Source: Macrocybe gigantea
Taxonomy: Eukaryota; Basidiomycota; Agaricomycetes; Agaricales; Callistosporiaceae
Direction: 5' to 3'
NCBI GenBank assembly: GCA_011319805.1
Contig: SJRY01000153.1
Span: 1-49,027 of the forward strand
Length of the DNA: 49,027 nucleotides
In this document: positions 8,013-20,969 of the stretch, one piece after another
Position numbering within the stretch: position 1 is the first letter of the stretch
How the letters are laid out: each line of letters begins with the position of its first letter
Notes under the pieces: generated by a model
The model's database searches: none
Seen by the model: only the letters and a program-made list of their open reading frames with translations
Told to the model about the DNA's origin: nothing
Translations under genes and position numbers: made by a program

Positions 8013-8585
8013 ATGGCGACCGAGACGCAAACTTCCGCCGCGTTTCTCTTTCAAACAGTCATCCCTACGTTTTTCTCCATTTCCGCTAGTGTTCTCGGCG
8101 CTGTGTTCCACTTCGTTGCACGCGTTTTTCCCGGCATTTTTACCAAGCTCCTCTCACCCTCTGCAGCAGTCTCCAAGACGATATACACCTTCTCTCCCTT
8201 TCCGCTCATATTTTATCTTCTCGCGCCGCTATTCGTCTTTCTCGCCTGCGCCTTCGACGTCCTCCTCGCCTTTCCCTACAAAGCCGCAATTTGGCTTGCC
8301 GACGTCATATACCCGCTCTATGTCTTCCTCGGCGTTGCCTGCCTCACTGGCCTCTGTCTCGGCGCTCTAGGAAGGCTCCTGCTAGTCTGGGGGCGGATCT
8401 GGATTGCTGGCGATCGTCCATACGCCCAGTCTGCAACGCTCGCTTCAGGCGAGAGTACAAAGAAAGAAGAAAAGCAGAAAGTACCTGCCAAGCCAGAGCC
8501 CACACCGACCAGCGCACTTCGAAAGCGACGATCGACCGTCAGAAAGGTTGGTGAGGGACGACGGAAGGAGAAGAAAGCCGTTTAA
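8013..8585 (+). CDS. Small membrane protein, unrecognised
   Basis: This is a single-exon ORF of 190 aa starting MATETQTSAA. Three or four hydrophobic segments span roughly residues 10-50, 65-90 and 100-135 (for example FYLLAPLFVFLACAFDVLLA and LYVFLGVACLTGLCLGALG). A charged, Lys/Arg-rich tail follows (about residues 150-190, ending RKEKKAV). The tail suggests a cytosolic C-terminus and an endomembrane location. It lies about 140 bp downstream of QCR6 on the same strand. I do not recognise a family; the layout resembles conserved fungal ER or vesicle-associated proteins, but that is only an impression. Confidence 0.7.
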   Translation: MATETQTSAAFLFQTVIPTFFSISASVLGAVFHFVARVFPGIFTKLLSPSAAVSKTIYTFSPFPLIFYLLAPLFVFLACAFDVLLAFPYKAAIWLADVIYPLYVFLGVACLTGLCLGALGRLLLVWGRIWIAGDRPYAQSATLASGESTKKEEKQKVPAKPEPTPTSALRKRRSTVRKVGEGRRKEKKAV

Positions 8586-8845
8586 TCGACTCTGTGCCTC
8601 GAGTTGGTGTACTTTTAGATCGAGAAACTCCAATCGTGAGCCTTTCCGCCTTCCGATCTCGAAGGTCCCTGACTATTGCGACAACACAGCTGTATTCTAT
8701 CGCTCAAGTTGTCCCATCAATCGTTACCTCTCATTGATCGTAGTCATTCACTTTGCCCTACAAGTACAGTGTGCACAACCTGATAATTGAAATCAAACAT
8801 AAACCGCCGGCATGATATCTCAAGACGAACACTATCACGAAGGCC

Positions 8846-11800
8846 CTACGCGCGCTGTGCTCGTGCTCGCCACAGTCCTGTATGAATATGGGACGAGTTG
8901 GGCTTCGAGTTGCCTCTCTTAATTTGTCCGCCCTCCGACTGCTGTCTGCCTAGCGTCTGCAAAGATGACGGGTCGACTCGGCCGTGACGAGCCTTGAAGC
9001 GGTTTCCATCAGCTCCACTTTTTAGACGGGGTACGTCACTCTCAATAGGCTTTTTCCCCTGTCCAGACGACTGTTTCGCCGACGATGCGGATATGTCAAT
9101 CCGTATGACTTTTGAACCGCTGTATGTGGTTGTCATTTTCCGTGGAGGCCGAGTTGCGCCGAATCCGTTTGCGATGCCACTTGACTGCGCATTCGTATTC
9201 CGTACGACGCTGTCCTTCGTCTTCTCGTTCTTGACACCATGATCAAGGCATTCACTCTGTACGGCACCCTTTGTCCCTTGTTTGGTGGCAAGGGCTTCCG
9301 CTTTCTTACGGTCCCGGTTCAGGAGCGAGTATCTGTTCAGATGCTCCTTCTTTTCTTTGACGATTTCTGCCCATGATTCTTTGCGGGGTCCAGACGCGGA
9401 GAGACTGGGAAATCCTGTCAAATCTCTTCGGTGGGACCACTGTCCTACAGTTTGCCATCCGACATTAGCTGCAGCGGCGCAGCTCGATGCGTAATCGTCA
9501 TTTTGCTTGTCGAAACTTGAAGCATATGGTGAAGGGGGCGTTGGTGTGGTTTCCGGCGTGTAGTACGACCCATGCAGCTGAGCGACGTATATTGGGTGGG
9601 GAAGAGGAGGCAGGGAGGCCTCGAATGGCAGCGGAGTGGGTTCGATTTGGTATTGAGGTGGTGGAGGCGGAATGACAACAAATTGTTGTTGAGATGGAAA
9701 GGCGGTCGGTACGAAACCCCAGGAGAAAGGCGGACGCGTGACAGCACCAGCATAAGTTGTGTCTGCACTAATTGCATGTTCCCTCTTCCTGAATAGTTTA
9801 CTCACGTCGAACGTTCGCGGTGCATTGATCGGTGCAGGAACAGACGGCCGCGACCAGTAATCCACCGAGGCCCTCGCCTTGTGACGATTTGGGCCCAGGA
9901 CATCTGGCATATCAGGGATACCTTCTGCGACCTGCCTCCAATTCACCCAGGTGCTATCGCAACCTCGAATACCCTCCCAGTAATTCGCCAAGTCTCCCAA
10001 CAGAGTTTTTGCTCCTCCGCCGCGGATGAACGAACGATTGGTGACTACGACGAGACCCTTCTTGCAACGCGTGAGCATTACGTTCATGCGGTTCAGAGAC
10101 GTCAAGAACCCAGGATTGTGAGACCGTACGACGGAGATGATGACATAGTCGGCTTCGTTTCCTGAAGTCAAGTTACATGAGTCTGCCCATGGTCCACGAG
10201 CATGCTACCAACCTTGGAAACTGTCGACGTTGAAGACGGATTCCCATGGAAGATTCTCATCTTGTAATCGCCTTTCAATTGCAGCACGTTGCGCATCATA
10301 AGGCGTGATGATGCAAAACTCCGTTGACTTATAGTACGTCCGAACCAAATGTGTAACCATCTGAATTTCTTCCAAGTTCTATTTCCAGCGTTAGACCATA
10401 TAGTTGGCGGAAAGGCTGAGAATTTATATACCTTCCAGCTCGTGCCTGCTCGCACTTCACAGCCTTTATCACAATCGACAAACGAAATGCACGTCTTTGA
10501 TGTATTTTTGTGTTGGGATTTCACTTTGCTCTCGTACACGTAGCGCGAAATAAAGTCGCCAAGCTGCGTTGGCATTCTGTCTAATTATGACTTAATTTAG
10601 CTGAAAAATCACACTGAACGGGAACTGGACACGCACACTGTGTGTCAAGCAACAATCCCGCTGGTCTCAAATGTTCGACGTCGAAAATTGTCATCATTTC
10701 TGGGACTTTGTCTTGTCCAAACGGGGGAACTACAAGAAAGTCAATATCACAAGGACGACGGACATTGATGTAACGATGGAAGCGTACGCTGCTTGGGGTC
10801 GCCAAAGAAGCAAATTTTTTCGAGCTCTTTCCGGAATTTCTGGAAAGGAAACTGACGAGACGATCAATCCCGGGTTGAGATATGGCCACAGTGGAATGCT
10901 GACCAAGAATTCAAACAGTCTTATCTGAGAAGCCTCGTCGATCACAAGTCGGCGCAGCGGTAGGAGCTTGAAGACTCCCGCTTGGTCCATAGCAGGGTTC
11001 GATAGCATGCTTAAAGTCGAGAGAACCACAGATGATCCTCCGAGCAGTCTCTCCATGGCAGTAGGATCTTTTGGGATCTCGTCAGATCGTATTAATTTCT
11101 CGTCGATCTTGTTATAGATGTGCTCGTGCCTACAATCCTCCGTGTGAAGCAAATGTGCTAAAGAACAACGAGGGAAGGACACACCATTCGAAATGAAATT
11201 CCTTCGACACGATGATCTTGAAATCAACATTTTTGTCGAATAACTTTTCAGCTATGTTCTTCACCGCTACATTCGAGTGCGCAATAATCCACGCGCCTTC
11301 ACCTAGCTCGCTCCACACAGCGGCAGCTGCGGCAATGGTGGTCGTCTTGCCGGTGCCAGGCGGACCTTGAAGTAGTTGCGTGAGACAGACGCTTCCTTTG
11401 GCGCTGGACTCACCGTGGATGATTACCAGGGGCTGAGGCGAGAGCATTGTGGAAACTGCCTCCATCTGCGAGGGATTCAGCCCAAAGTCAAAGGGACAGT
11501 AAATTGCTTCCGTGTCTTCCTTTTTGCCCTTTTTCTTCGGAAACCATATTTTGCGAACAATCGACTGTCGAGTTGACATTTTCCTTGCAGGAGAAAAAGA
11601 ACCAGTTCGCCCAAGGCTTTCTCGCAGTTCAACAATTCTTGACGGCCGACTACTTTGACAGTTTGTAGAGAACCCATCTTTGCAGCGTTGTCGGACATCT
11701 TGATGGTCGTTCTGCGGCCTTTGACACTGCGAGCCTCCCCTACGAATTCGCGCCCTTCGGCGTTTGTCATGATGACTTTGGCCTGCAAAGACGGAATGAA

Positions 11801-12890
11801 TTGAGCCTTGCAGAAATGCGCGGAGTTTGTGACAACTTACGAACTGACTTTGCTTCACTCGGGTCTTGTATCGGGCGTTTTGCAGCTCGAGATCTCCGTC
11901 CTTCTGAAGTACGAAGTTTGAGAAATCGCTAATGGTCTCCAGAGGCTTCTCCCTTTCTAGGAGCTCTTCTTGGCGTATTAATTCAACCAGACACTCCAAT
12001 TCCTGGTAAACGTTGGCTTATGAATAGGGACGATGAATGAGGCAGGCTCACCCTTGAGCTGAGGTTTCTGGTGTCGACTTTGAGGGGTTGAAAACCATGA
12101 GGTGAGAATTGTGGGCGCACCTCGAGAAAAGGTAAGAGTCGACAAGTGTAATATGAACGACGACATACAACACCGAAAACCATGCTCGCAAGCAGACGTT
12201 CCTATTCGTTTCGTCATACTGACCACTCCACAGGCATTCGAGTTCTATTTTGTTAACACGGTGGTAAACCTTGCTAGCCACGAGTTGGGATGGCCTCCAA
12301 GGATCTTTCGTAGAGGGTGAAAAACACGTCGACAGATCTATGCCGCGAACGTGCAGCTTCAGATCACGATGAACTAACAATGCAAGGCGTGCCATGTCGA
12401 ATCCGACTAGGACGCCTTTCGGCTCATCGTGCGCATGTTCATTGTCTTCGTGTACTTCTGCGAGAAGATTTTCAAAAGGCTTGTCGTTGACAAGAAGGCC
12501 ATTGCGAGAGTCGATAGAGATGAGAAAAACTTCTTCGTGGGTGGCGAGCGCGATAGCATCCAAGGCGCCATAATTGTTAAGCTGGATGGCCAGACCAAAG
12601 TATTTTGAATTCATTTCGGACAGGATGCTCGCCGCATTACCCGCCGCTCTACGGGTAAACGTCCGGACCGGTATAGAAGATGGATACCCTGGAATATAAG
12701 ACTGGGAGAGGGGCTTCATGGATAGGATGAAGATGAGGAGCTCTTGGTGAGGCAAGTACAAGTCGTCGACTTGAGATGCAACAGCTATCGGCCGCATCCA
12801 CGTGGATGACGAGAAGAACGACCATAGTTGCTGCGGAGCGAGTTTCTTCCGGTGAATCACATATAGACGCCTTGCAGATATGGATTGCAT
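8846..12890 (-). CDS. Superfamily 1 (UPF1/SMUBP2-like) helicase with exonuclease-like N-terminal domain
   Basis: This is a multi-exon gene on the minus strand, start MQSISARR at 12890 and stop at 8846. The N-terminal part (exon 12890 to about 12180) contains FLISIDSRN and GVLVGFDMARLALLV...LHVRGIDLST, resembling the later motifs of a DEDD 3'-5' exonuclease fold. The helicase core follows: a Q-motif region FGLNPSQMEAV (about 11480), Walker A GPPGTGKTTT (about 11345-11375), AHSNVAVKNIAEKL (motif Ia, about 11240-11280), VIDEASQ (motif II, about 10930-10950), VDSFQGNEADYVIISVVRS (motif V, about 10130-10230) and NRMNVMLTRCKKGLVVV (motif VI, about 10040-10085). The last 300 or so residues are a disordered Pro/Ser/Lys-rich tail. 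The role is probably RNA or DNA processing; the substrate is unknown. Exon borders were not all resolved. Confidence 0.82.
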
Positions 12891-13327
12891 TGTATTGCGG
12901 CGTCATACACGTTTATGAGAACCGAAGGATTATAAAGAAACGAAACGTTCTTGAGCGTTACGTTCCACTCTAGCTTTAAATTCATCTAAGCAATGAAAAG
13001 TTTGGCCAAAATCATTTCACCATAGAGATGAAAGAAAAATGGCATTGAACCCACAGATAAAGGAGAATTAAGCATAAGGTTCGCCGCTGCTTTTGCTCGA
13101 GGATGAAGAAGGCTGCGGATGCGAATGGCAGGGAACGCGTTAATTGCATTGCTGGATCAGGTACCGTTCGGATTCAAAACAGCGTGTCATTACATAACCA
13201 TCACGTCATATGATCATGAAAACCGTTGTCAGACTCGTTGTTGTGAATTGTCTGTTTCCTGATGCTAGGTCGCCTTAAAAGCCTTTTGACGGTTTCTTCC
13301 AAATTTGAACCTTCCTTGTATCGCTCC
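12891..13327. promoter_or_regulatory. Divergent intergenic region between helicase and msrA
   Basis: About 440 bp separate the two divergent start codons. I see no ORF and no clear named site. The sequence is AT-rich near 12990-13070, and a cytosine/thymine-rich stretch lies shortly before the msrA start. It presumably holds both promoters. Confidence 0.4.
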
Positions 13328-14030
13328 ATGTCGACCAGTAAGCGCCGCAGCCATCTGTGGTCAGCAAAGGATTGACCGTTTTCTAGCCTCTGAAAACACT
13401 CAGATCGCTACCTTCGCCGCAGGGTGTTTCTGGGGTGTTGAGCATATTTTCCTCAAGCACTACCCACCGTCTCAAAATAAGGGCATTTTAAAGACAACCG
13501 TTGGATACACCGGTGGAAACCCTCTTGTCAAGCATCCCGATTACAAGACGGTTTGCACAGGTGCAACAGATCATGCCGAGGCTTTGAGGATCGAGTTTGA
13601 CCCCAAGGTCGTCTCTTATGACGAGCTTGTTGGTGCGTGAGGTGGCCCCTCTTCAAAGTCACCTTCCCAACATCCTTTCCGCCCCTGCGACAGAGTTCTT
13701 CTATCGTACCCACGATCCCACCACCGTGAATCGCCAGGGTGCAGACACTGGGACGCGTGAGTACCCCGGCCCGCCGTTTGCTGTCATCAATTGATGATTC
13801 ATCTATCAGAGTACCGATCGGCGATCTTCACCCATTCGCCGGAGCAGGAGTCCATCGCCAAACGAGTAACGCAGGAAGTACAGGCCAAGCGTTTCACGCC
13901 TAAGCGCCAGAAGATCGTTACCGAGATCATTCCCGCTGGCGAATGGTGGGACGCGGAAGATTACCACCAACTATACCTCTTCAAGAATCCTCACGGCTAT
14001 CAATGTCCTACTCATCGCTTACACTGGTAG
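13328..14030 (+). CDS. msrA: Peptide methionine sulfoxide reductase A
   Basis: Four exons join in frame: 13328-13337, 13387-13632, 13694-13756 and 13810-14030, giving 179 aa, the usual size for MsrA. The start is MSTTSENTQ after a 49-nt first intron; a longer upstream frame lacks an ATG. The active-site motif GCFWGVEH contains the catalytic Cys. GYTGGN, the [11 protein letters not shown] segment, [10 protein letters not shown] and the C-terminal AEDYHQLYL are also typical. The enzyme reduces the S epimer of methionine sulfoxide in proteins and free methionine, using thioredoxin. The ending [10 protein letters not shown] has a single Cys as possible resolving residue. No signal peptide is seen, so it is probably cytosolic. 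The gene looks intact. Confidence 0.93.
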
Positions 14031-14165
14031 CGCGGCTCTCATGTTGTAACTGTAATGATATTTTTATGATATTGTATTTCGTCGTCTTCGTTTTGCTCTT
14101 TTGGTGTATCGAAAGTCCTGGCCAATGGTGTAAGGTCTCAACACGTGACCTAAAGCTTTCGCGCT

Positions 14166-16201
14166 TCACGTGCTCGCTTCCACCTGATTTCTCTTGATGC
14201 CGTTCTGTACTTCCTGTTCCCAGTCGGTACCCAACCATACCACGCTGTATTCCCCGAGGCCCACAAGAAACAGCGCAATGACTTGGCCTGAAAGTGTGTA
14301 TAAGAAACTCTGATCATACTAGGGAAGACCGCAGAACACGAACCAATCCATAGACCCTGTAACCCAAGATGAGTGACCGGGTGGAAAGCCAGCGTAATAC
14401 CCATGGGTAGTGCGAGGACATAGTACGCGACCAGATTAAACAGGGCCCCTAGGTGTTGTCTTCCTAATCAATTTATGAGTGAACTTGACATATACAAAGC
14501 GGTAGGAGGATGACCTTGACCGCGTAAGACGCCACCACAAGAACCAGCCAGACCATCCGCCACTTGGAACGACGCAACGAGAGGCATGACTTGACTGACT
14601 AGTTTCACGACTGCGACGTCATCCGTAAATGCGTACCCGAAAACCTGCACATAGGTCGTTTCGGTAATCGCGAAGGAAGAGTGTTCTACATACATCCTTT
14701 GCCGCCATCATGGTCGTCATCACTATTATGCCTACCACAGCGCTCAACAACGCCGAGGCGTGCGCTGCATGCTTAGCTCCGAGCGTCGATTGCGATCCGA
14801 TGAGATTCCAACGCGCGTCGAAGCTGCCACACCTAAGCTCAGTCAGTAGATGCCTATCTCGATGGTGCAATGAGCTTTACCAATCCCAAACGGAATGGTA
14901 TTCAAGACTGTTTTCGCATTAGTTCATTAGTCTCCCTAAACGCCTCGCTCAACCACTCACTTTGATCCAACGTCATTATGATCGACTGGGCTGCAAGCGG
15001 CAATGGGCCTAGTCTTCCCGCAGCCAAGGCGACAATTTCGAACGCTGCCCTGAAAGCGCGGTCAGCCCTGTCATCTTCTAAAGTTCGAGATTCGTAAACG
15101 CTAACCATTCTGTTCCTACCATCAGAATACCAGGTATCGCTAGCTTGAGAAACGCGAAGCAGCTATTCGGATCGAGCGCCGAAAGGATCCGTATCCCACC
15201 CCATGTCGCATTCTTTGCATGAACCGGGGAATAGTAGGTATATGCACTGAGCAGACCGAAACATAGCCAGTATGTTATCGATAGCGCGGTCGGAGACCCG
15301 AGGAAGCCAAGAGAGGTATAATGAACGAGGATCACGTTCAGAGCTATATTGATGGGAAACGTCACTAGAAGAACGAGGGTCGAAGCCCCCATTATACCTG
15401 CTCATGGTTAGCCCCTGGGCGTCCTTATACATGTCGGACCACTCACCTTGGCATTGTAGATATTTCTTCAGTGATTCGAAACCGATGTATCCCGGAGCCC
15501 CGACAAGCAATACGCGCAAGAAACGTTCGACATTGACGCTCAAGAGTTCGGCTTGACCCAAGGCAATTAAGACGGGCTTTATGAAAGCCCAAAGAATGCC
15601 GATTGGTATGAAAAGCAACCACAGCAGCAGTACACAACGTTGAAGGTGAACCTAACAGCTCATCAGTGCGCCATCGTTCTAACGCGAAACCAGCCTCTTA
15701 CGGAAAGATCGCTTCGCCGGCCTCCTCCTGTGAATGCTTGGGAGCCAAGCGTATCCAATGCGGTTGTACCGCCAAGCGCGACGCACCAACCTGCATCATC
15801 AGTATTTTGCGCAGGATTGACAAGTTAGATAGCAAATCTCACCGGTCACCATCGCCAGCATCAAGCTAAACGCTGCCGCGGATAATTCATTCGGCCCTAG
15901 TCGTCCGACGATCGCTATTGAAACAGTTTGGACGGAATTTTGCAGAGTATAAGATAATATGACTAAAGATACGGTGAGCCCTTAACCAATGTTTTTGTGA
16001 TAAAGGCAGCTAATGCACATTCATACCTGGAATAGAATCCTTGAATATGGACAGGACGAGTGCAGCGTTGAACTTGTTGGCGTCTTGCCGATTTCCATCC
16101 GATTCTGGCCCAGCATGAATTTCATATCTCACCGCTGTTGAGGGCAAGTTTGTGGGCAGCAAAGGTTCGGTTTCCTGGGTTCCTCGCATCTTACTTGTCA
16201 C
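14166..16201 (-). CDS. MATE family multidrug/toxin efflux transporter
   Basis: This is a minus-strand gene of about nine exons, start [16 protein letters not shown] at 16201 and stop at 14166. Conserved MATE segments in order: [20 protein letters not shown] with NELSAAAFS (about 15850-15960), [18 protein letters not shown] (about 15720-15800), [20 protein letters not shown] (about 15540-15620), [20 protein letters not shown] (about 15445-15510), [20 protein letters not shown] (about 15330-15390), the [12 protein letters not shown] block (about 15005-15040) and ASTRVGNLIGSQ (about 14780-14830). It ends in a hydrophilic tail, [16 protein letters not shown] proteins export organic cations or drugs using proton or sodium gradients; in fungi they are often vacuolar or plasma membrane. 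The substrate is unknown. No frame break was noticed. Its 3' end converges on msrA with about 135 bp between stops. Confidence 0.88.
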
Positions 16202-16410
16202 TGCGTTCTATCGTCGGAATTTGTAGACCTTTCGCCTTATCGGTATTTGTAGATCGTGCGTCTTATCCACCCCCTCGTGTATCACCTCGAGGCCTGTATC
16301 ATGTCTGTATGCTAAACCAATTTCCGACGATCGTGGTCCTTGTTCCCACCCCTGCAGGTATTTTATTGGAGCAGGCTGAAGTATGCCTATCTCTGCTCTC
16401 TTTCCCCAAC

Positions 16411-17946
16411 ATGATTTCTATCCTCGTTGTTGTGCAACTCGCAGTTCTCGCCCTCGCCCATGTTCATGACGAGGACCAAATTCCTTTCGGCTATGTGAAG
16501 TACCCATACCAAGCCGCCTATCCTGGCGATGGCGAAGGTTCCCCCCTCTTTCTATATCTCGCATATTTCGCTTACACGGTGATCTACAGTCACTGCGATG
16601 CCATATTTTCTGGCATAACTACCTTCGCCAAACTTCCCTGGGTGCAATGCTTGACAAAAGATTCTGATCAGCTATTTGATATCGCCTTCATCGGTGCTCC
16701 TTTCGTCAGTCTTTGTATATATTCTATTCGTACCCAACTTAACCTCCTCCTTGCGAACAGGACACTGGCACATCTTATCGCCCCGGTGCCAGGTTCGGCC
16801 CCGCTGGGATACGTGCGGGCTCGCGCCGATTGACGCTCTACGGGGGCTACAATGTACCTCTCGAAGTCAATCCCTTCCACGTCGGCCTCAAGATCGTGGA
16901 TTGCGGTGATATTCCCGTCACTCCCTATGACAACAAATATGCAATCCAGCAAATCGAAGACGGCCACAAGTCACTCCTCCGACGCCATGCCTATAGCCCT
17001 CTCGGGAACGATTCCCTCACTGGTCTTCCTCTCAGACCTTTATCCGTTGACGACAAGCACCACCCGAGGATCATCACTTGGGCGGCGACCATACCATCGT
17101 TCTTCCGATCCTGCGCTCCATTCGCTCAGTCTATGGACCTATCTCGGTCATCCATTTTGATTCCCACCTCGACACCTGGAAACCGTCCGTCTTTGGCGGC
17201 GCGCCGTCCTCTCAAGCCGCCATCAATCACGGAACGTACTTTTACTGGGCCAGCCAGGAAGGATTGATCCGTAATGGCAGTTCAATTGCAAGTGTCGATC
17301 TCCTTATTTTCATGCACTCTTCTTTTTTTTTTTTGTAAAATCATCGAGCTCTTTGATCCTAGTTTATTGTTTGACAGCATGGCGCTATCAGGACCACACT
17401 ATCCGGACCAGCAGACTACGCCAATGATGATGCATCCGGTTTCCAACGAATTGAAGCCCGTGAGATTGATACTCTCGGTAAGTCGTTTTCATCCTCAGAA
17501 CTGCGCATCACCAAAGGATGATAGGTGTGGACGGCATCATCAAGAAGATTCGTAATACCGTAGGCGACAACCCGGTGTACTTGTCTATCGATGTACGCTT
17601 CCTTTTCTTTTCCTCAGCTCAGTTGTCACAATAAATCCGGTACAGATTGATTCTATCGACCCCGCTTTTGCGCCTGCCACGGGAACTCCTGAAACAGGCG
17701 GTTGGACTACTCGCGAACTCCGTTCTATTCTGAGAGGACTCGATGGTATTCACATCGTTTCTGCTGACATTGTCGAAGTGGCCCCCGCCTATGACACGAA
17801 TGCCGAATTGACGACTATGGCAGCCGCAGACGTAAGGCATACATATGTTCGTCCAGAAGCGATTTGCTAACGGGTCCTTCAAGGTTTTGTTCGAGGTTCT
17901 CAGCGTCATGGCCAAAACGCCGTTGGGAAAGATCATTGAGAACTAG
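16411..17946 (+). pseudogene. Agmatinase/ureohydrolase family protein, secreted, with one probable frame break
   Basis: Multi-exon gene starting with a clear signal peptide (MISILVVVQLAVLALA) at 16411 and ending at 17946. Ureohydrolase signatures are all present: PGARFGPAGIR after the first long intron, GGDHTIVLP, HFDSHLDT (DxHxD), SIDIDSIDP and [11 protein letters not shown] near the end. These residues bind the two manganese ions. Agmatinase converts agmatine to putrescine and urea; mushrooms have secreted paralogues whose substrate is not established. Between KHHPRIIT and GGDHT the frame changes at about 17076-17079. The protein continues in another frame as if one base were missing, and no intron fits between these adjacent conserved residues. 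So this copy is either a recent pseudogene or carries a sequencing indel; all else reads as intact. Confidence 0.83.
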
Positions 17947-18276
17947 ACACCACTTAATCTCTTCCCTTATGCGAGATTAACTTTTCTTTTTTCCCGTCCT
18001 CTGTTGAGTAATGTTCGTATGTCTGTCGGTATGCCTAAAAATAAAGATTGAACTCCTTTAATACACTTGACATGAGTTTTCAACGTTGTCACCCTCGCGT
18101 TAGTGATTGTCTGTACAGTGAGCTACGCTATGACTTTGTATCGAAGGCAAGGTCAGACAGAGGTGCAGATGGAATGAGAACGGGCTAAAGAATTTCCTTT
18201 AATCCTTAGCGACTTATCGCAATCTTTGGCATCGGATCGGGAGAAAAGGAGTGGATGGGCACCCTAAGCGCTAAAA

Positions 18277-20480
18277 TTAAACATTCTGTACGCTAATCTG
18301 GACACTTTTATCGTAGTCCTTAATATTCGCATCCTCTTCATCACCACTTTCCTTCTCTCCATGAACAGAATTATCCTCGTCAACATTGTGGATAGGCCCT
18401 TTGAACCACTTATGGGCAGAGAACGTCCACGATGCGGCAGCAAATAGAAATATGGGGAAGATAAGGACGACCGCGTAATCTAGATAGCAATTGATCAGGA
18501 AAAACTAGTTTTCGGGAATTAGTATAGACGTACTCATCGTGTCGGCAGTCGGATGCTGGGATCCCGGGAACAGGAGGAGTACGATAATGAAGGAAACCCA
18601 TGCCACAGCAATTATTCCTATCGGGATATACCACCGGCCGAGCGAGAAGGGACCGCGAATCAATCTGTTTCGACCAGACGTTATCCTGAGAAATATAGGC
18701 ACAGTGTAGGATGTGTAAAGGCCAATCACTGAAGCGCTGCAGCGAAACCGTTGAGGTATCAACAGAGTTTTGAACCATCATTGTGCTTACCCCGCTAAAG
18801 ACGCGAGCGCTGCCTCTGAGAAGCCCAAAAGACCAAGAAGGGCCGATATGAACATGACCAACCATACGGCGTTAATCGGGGTTTGAGTGCGAGAGCTCAT
18901 TTTTCGCCACCATCGTGACCCAGGAAGGGCTCCATCGCGAGCGAAAGCGAAGACGACGCGAGAAGCATCAACACCCTGAGCTGCACCTGTGACAAACTAA
19001 AGTAGGGATTGGCATTGGCTGATCTGGGCGCGTGGAAATTTACGTACTTGGACGACGATTATGCAACTCCAAATGGCCAGCATCCCTTTACGACCCAGCG
19101 TGTCGAGGTAAAGTTGACCCATGGGCATGGGCAACTCGGACTGCAGCGTGGCCGACACCGAGTTCGTGGCATATGATGCGGCAATCTGCAGCAACCAGCC
19201 TAGAGAAGCCGTCACCCCAGCGCCAAATAGTATGGCAATGGGGGCCGCCCGAGCAGCTCCTGTGGTCTCCTCACTGATATGCGCGGCAGAATCATCTTCA
19301 GTTAAGGGAGCCGTCAGATGATTGCGATTCAGATAAAAAGTATGTTCGTACAGCCAGTGAGAGTCCACATGGGGGCCGTGAATGCCAGGAGGAACGCCCA
19401 GCCGCCTAGTCACCATTTTCAGACTGAGACAGAATCAAACAATTTGAAGGAGCATACCATTTGACCAGCCAGTATTGTTTTCGAATAGCGTAAAAGCATC
19501 TTTGGTTGATACCCTACGATCCCCGGAAAGCACTAGAAGCGAAACGATGGCGGCGATCGTGGTCCCGACTAAGGAGTTGGCTGGTGTCAGCTACGTTTGT
19601 CGTTAACAGCAGCCAACGTACGGTTCATAAATGCATAGAAGATATTAATTCGAGCCAAAATTTGCGTAGCGGACGAGCAAATAATGCCGTGTAGAAGTAA
19701 TATTAAGCAAAGAATTCCGTATGTGGGGCCAGCGTTGAGTATCGCCGTATTTCCAGTGCCGACAGAGATGGCAGTAGCGACCATCTGTGAGCTGTACAGG
19801 GTCCAGTCAGTACTGAAGTGAAACTCGAGAAAAGTTGACACACCAAGTAAAGTCTATCGAACACACAAGCGCGATCTGACCAACAGTATTCGACCAGCCA
19901 GTGATCCAGCTTGCAAGGGCGGCGTATTTTGGCGGTGCCATCTTCGCAGAAAAGTAATACAGACCAGCGCTCGTTCTGAAAGCAGGGAAGAGTCAGATCA
20001 GAGGGCGAAATGCAGAAATTAAATAGACTCAAACGGCATCGCGGATGTCAACTCAGCCATCGAAAGAGCCACGGTCATGACGAACAAACACGGGATGAGC
20101 CATCCAAAGACCATGCCCACGTGTCCTCCTGGAAGAGACGGTCAGGATAAGTCAAAATGTACGAGAGCAAGAACGCACCAGACATAAGAGGGAAAGAATA
20201 GGTGGAGGCAACGGACGCACAACACCCCTTTTCGCGGTTATTTTGAGAATGACATTGAGAGTATCTGTACATACATGATGCTCAAGGAGAAACAGCAGGT
20301 CTCCAAAAGCTATCGCGCGATTGTTAAATTTAGTTGTCCATGATCAAAATGTACGACGGGACAACTTACAGAGAATTCACGCTTGAATTCGCTTTTGTAA
20401 CCTAGCCTCGCAAGAAGCACATTGTCAGCTGAACGACCGATGAATGTTCCCGAGCCTCGGATTGGCCTGGCGACATGACT
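18277..20480 (-). CDS. APC superfamily amino-acid permease (GABA/choline permease-like)
   Basis: This is a minus-strand multi-exon gene; the stop is at 18277 and the first recognised coding exon lies near 20480-20350. The N-terminal exon reads ADNVLLARLGYKSEFKREFS, typical of fungal amino-acid permeases, followed by LLETCCFSLSI and STYSFPLMSGGHVGMVFGWL. Further exons give VMTVALSMAELTSAMP, KYAALASWITGWSNTVGQIA, a QLYLDTLGRKG segment, then late helices IGLYTSYTVPIFLRI and FSLGRWYIPIGIIAVAWVSF. A charged tail ends at QNV. About 12 membrane spans are expected. Substrate specificity cannot be read from the sequence. The start codon was not identified with confidence; an upstream exon may lie beyond 20480. 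The gene runs tail to tail with the agmatinase-like gene. Confidence 0.85.
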
Positions 20481-20969
20481 GGAGATAAGGTCAAGTGGCG
20501 ACTGGTGGAAAACAGAGAATCCCTACGCTCGAATTAAATGGAGACGGCAGCTAAATCTGGAATTGAACGGAAGGGACACATGGACCTGAGAGATAAGGCC
20601 TACAAATGAGAAGCGGCTCGCCGATAGTATATCGCTGCTAAAATAATTGCGGAAAAGACTTCATTCCCAGGGCAGCGCACGATAAGCGCTTTCTGGGCTT
20701 GAGGGCATCCGACATAACAGCAGACTGATGACGAGAATTGGCTGTACGCTGTCGGTTGGTGGATGAAGTTGGGAAGCCGGTTTGAGATGTTCATTGAAAG
20801 CCGGTTTAACATGTCGCTGATAATGCCTCTTGTACTGAGATAAGATTGGTCTCGAGCATGTAGAGCATTTCAATGGGTCGCTCAAATGATTGAATATTTT
20901 GGTTTGAACCTGTGAACTTGGAAATGGTCAAAGGAGTTAAAGGTAGCATGCGTGGGAATTGGCACCAGA

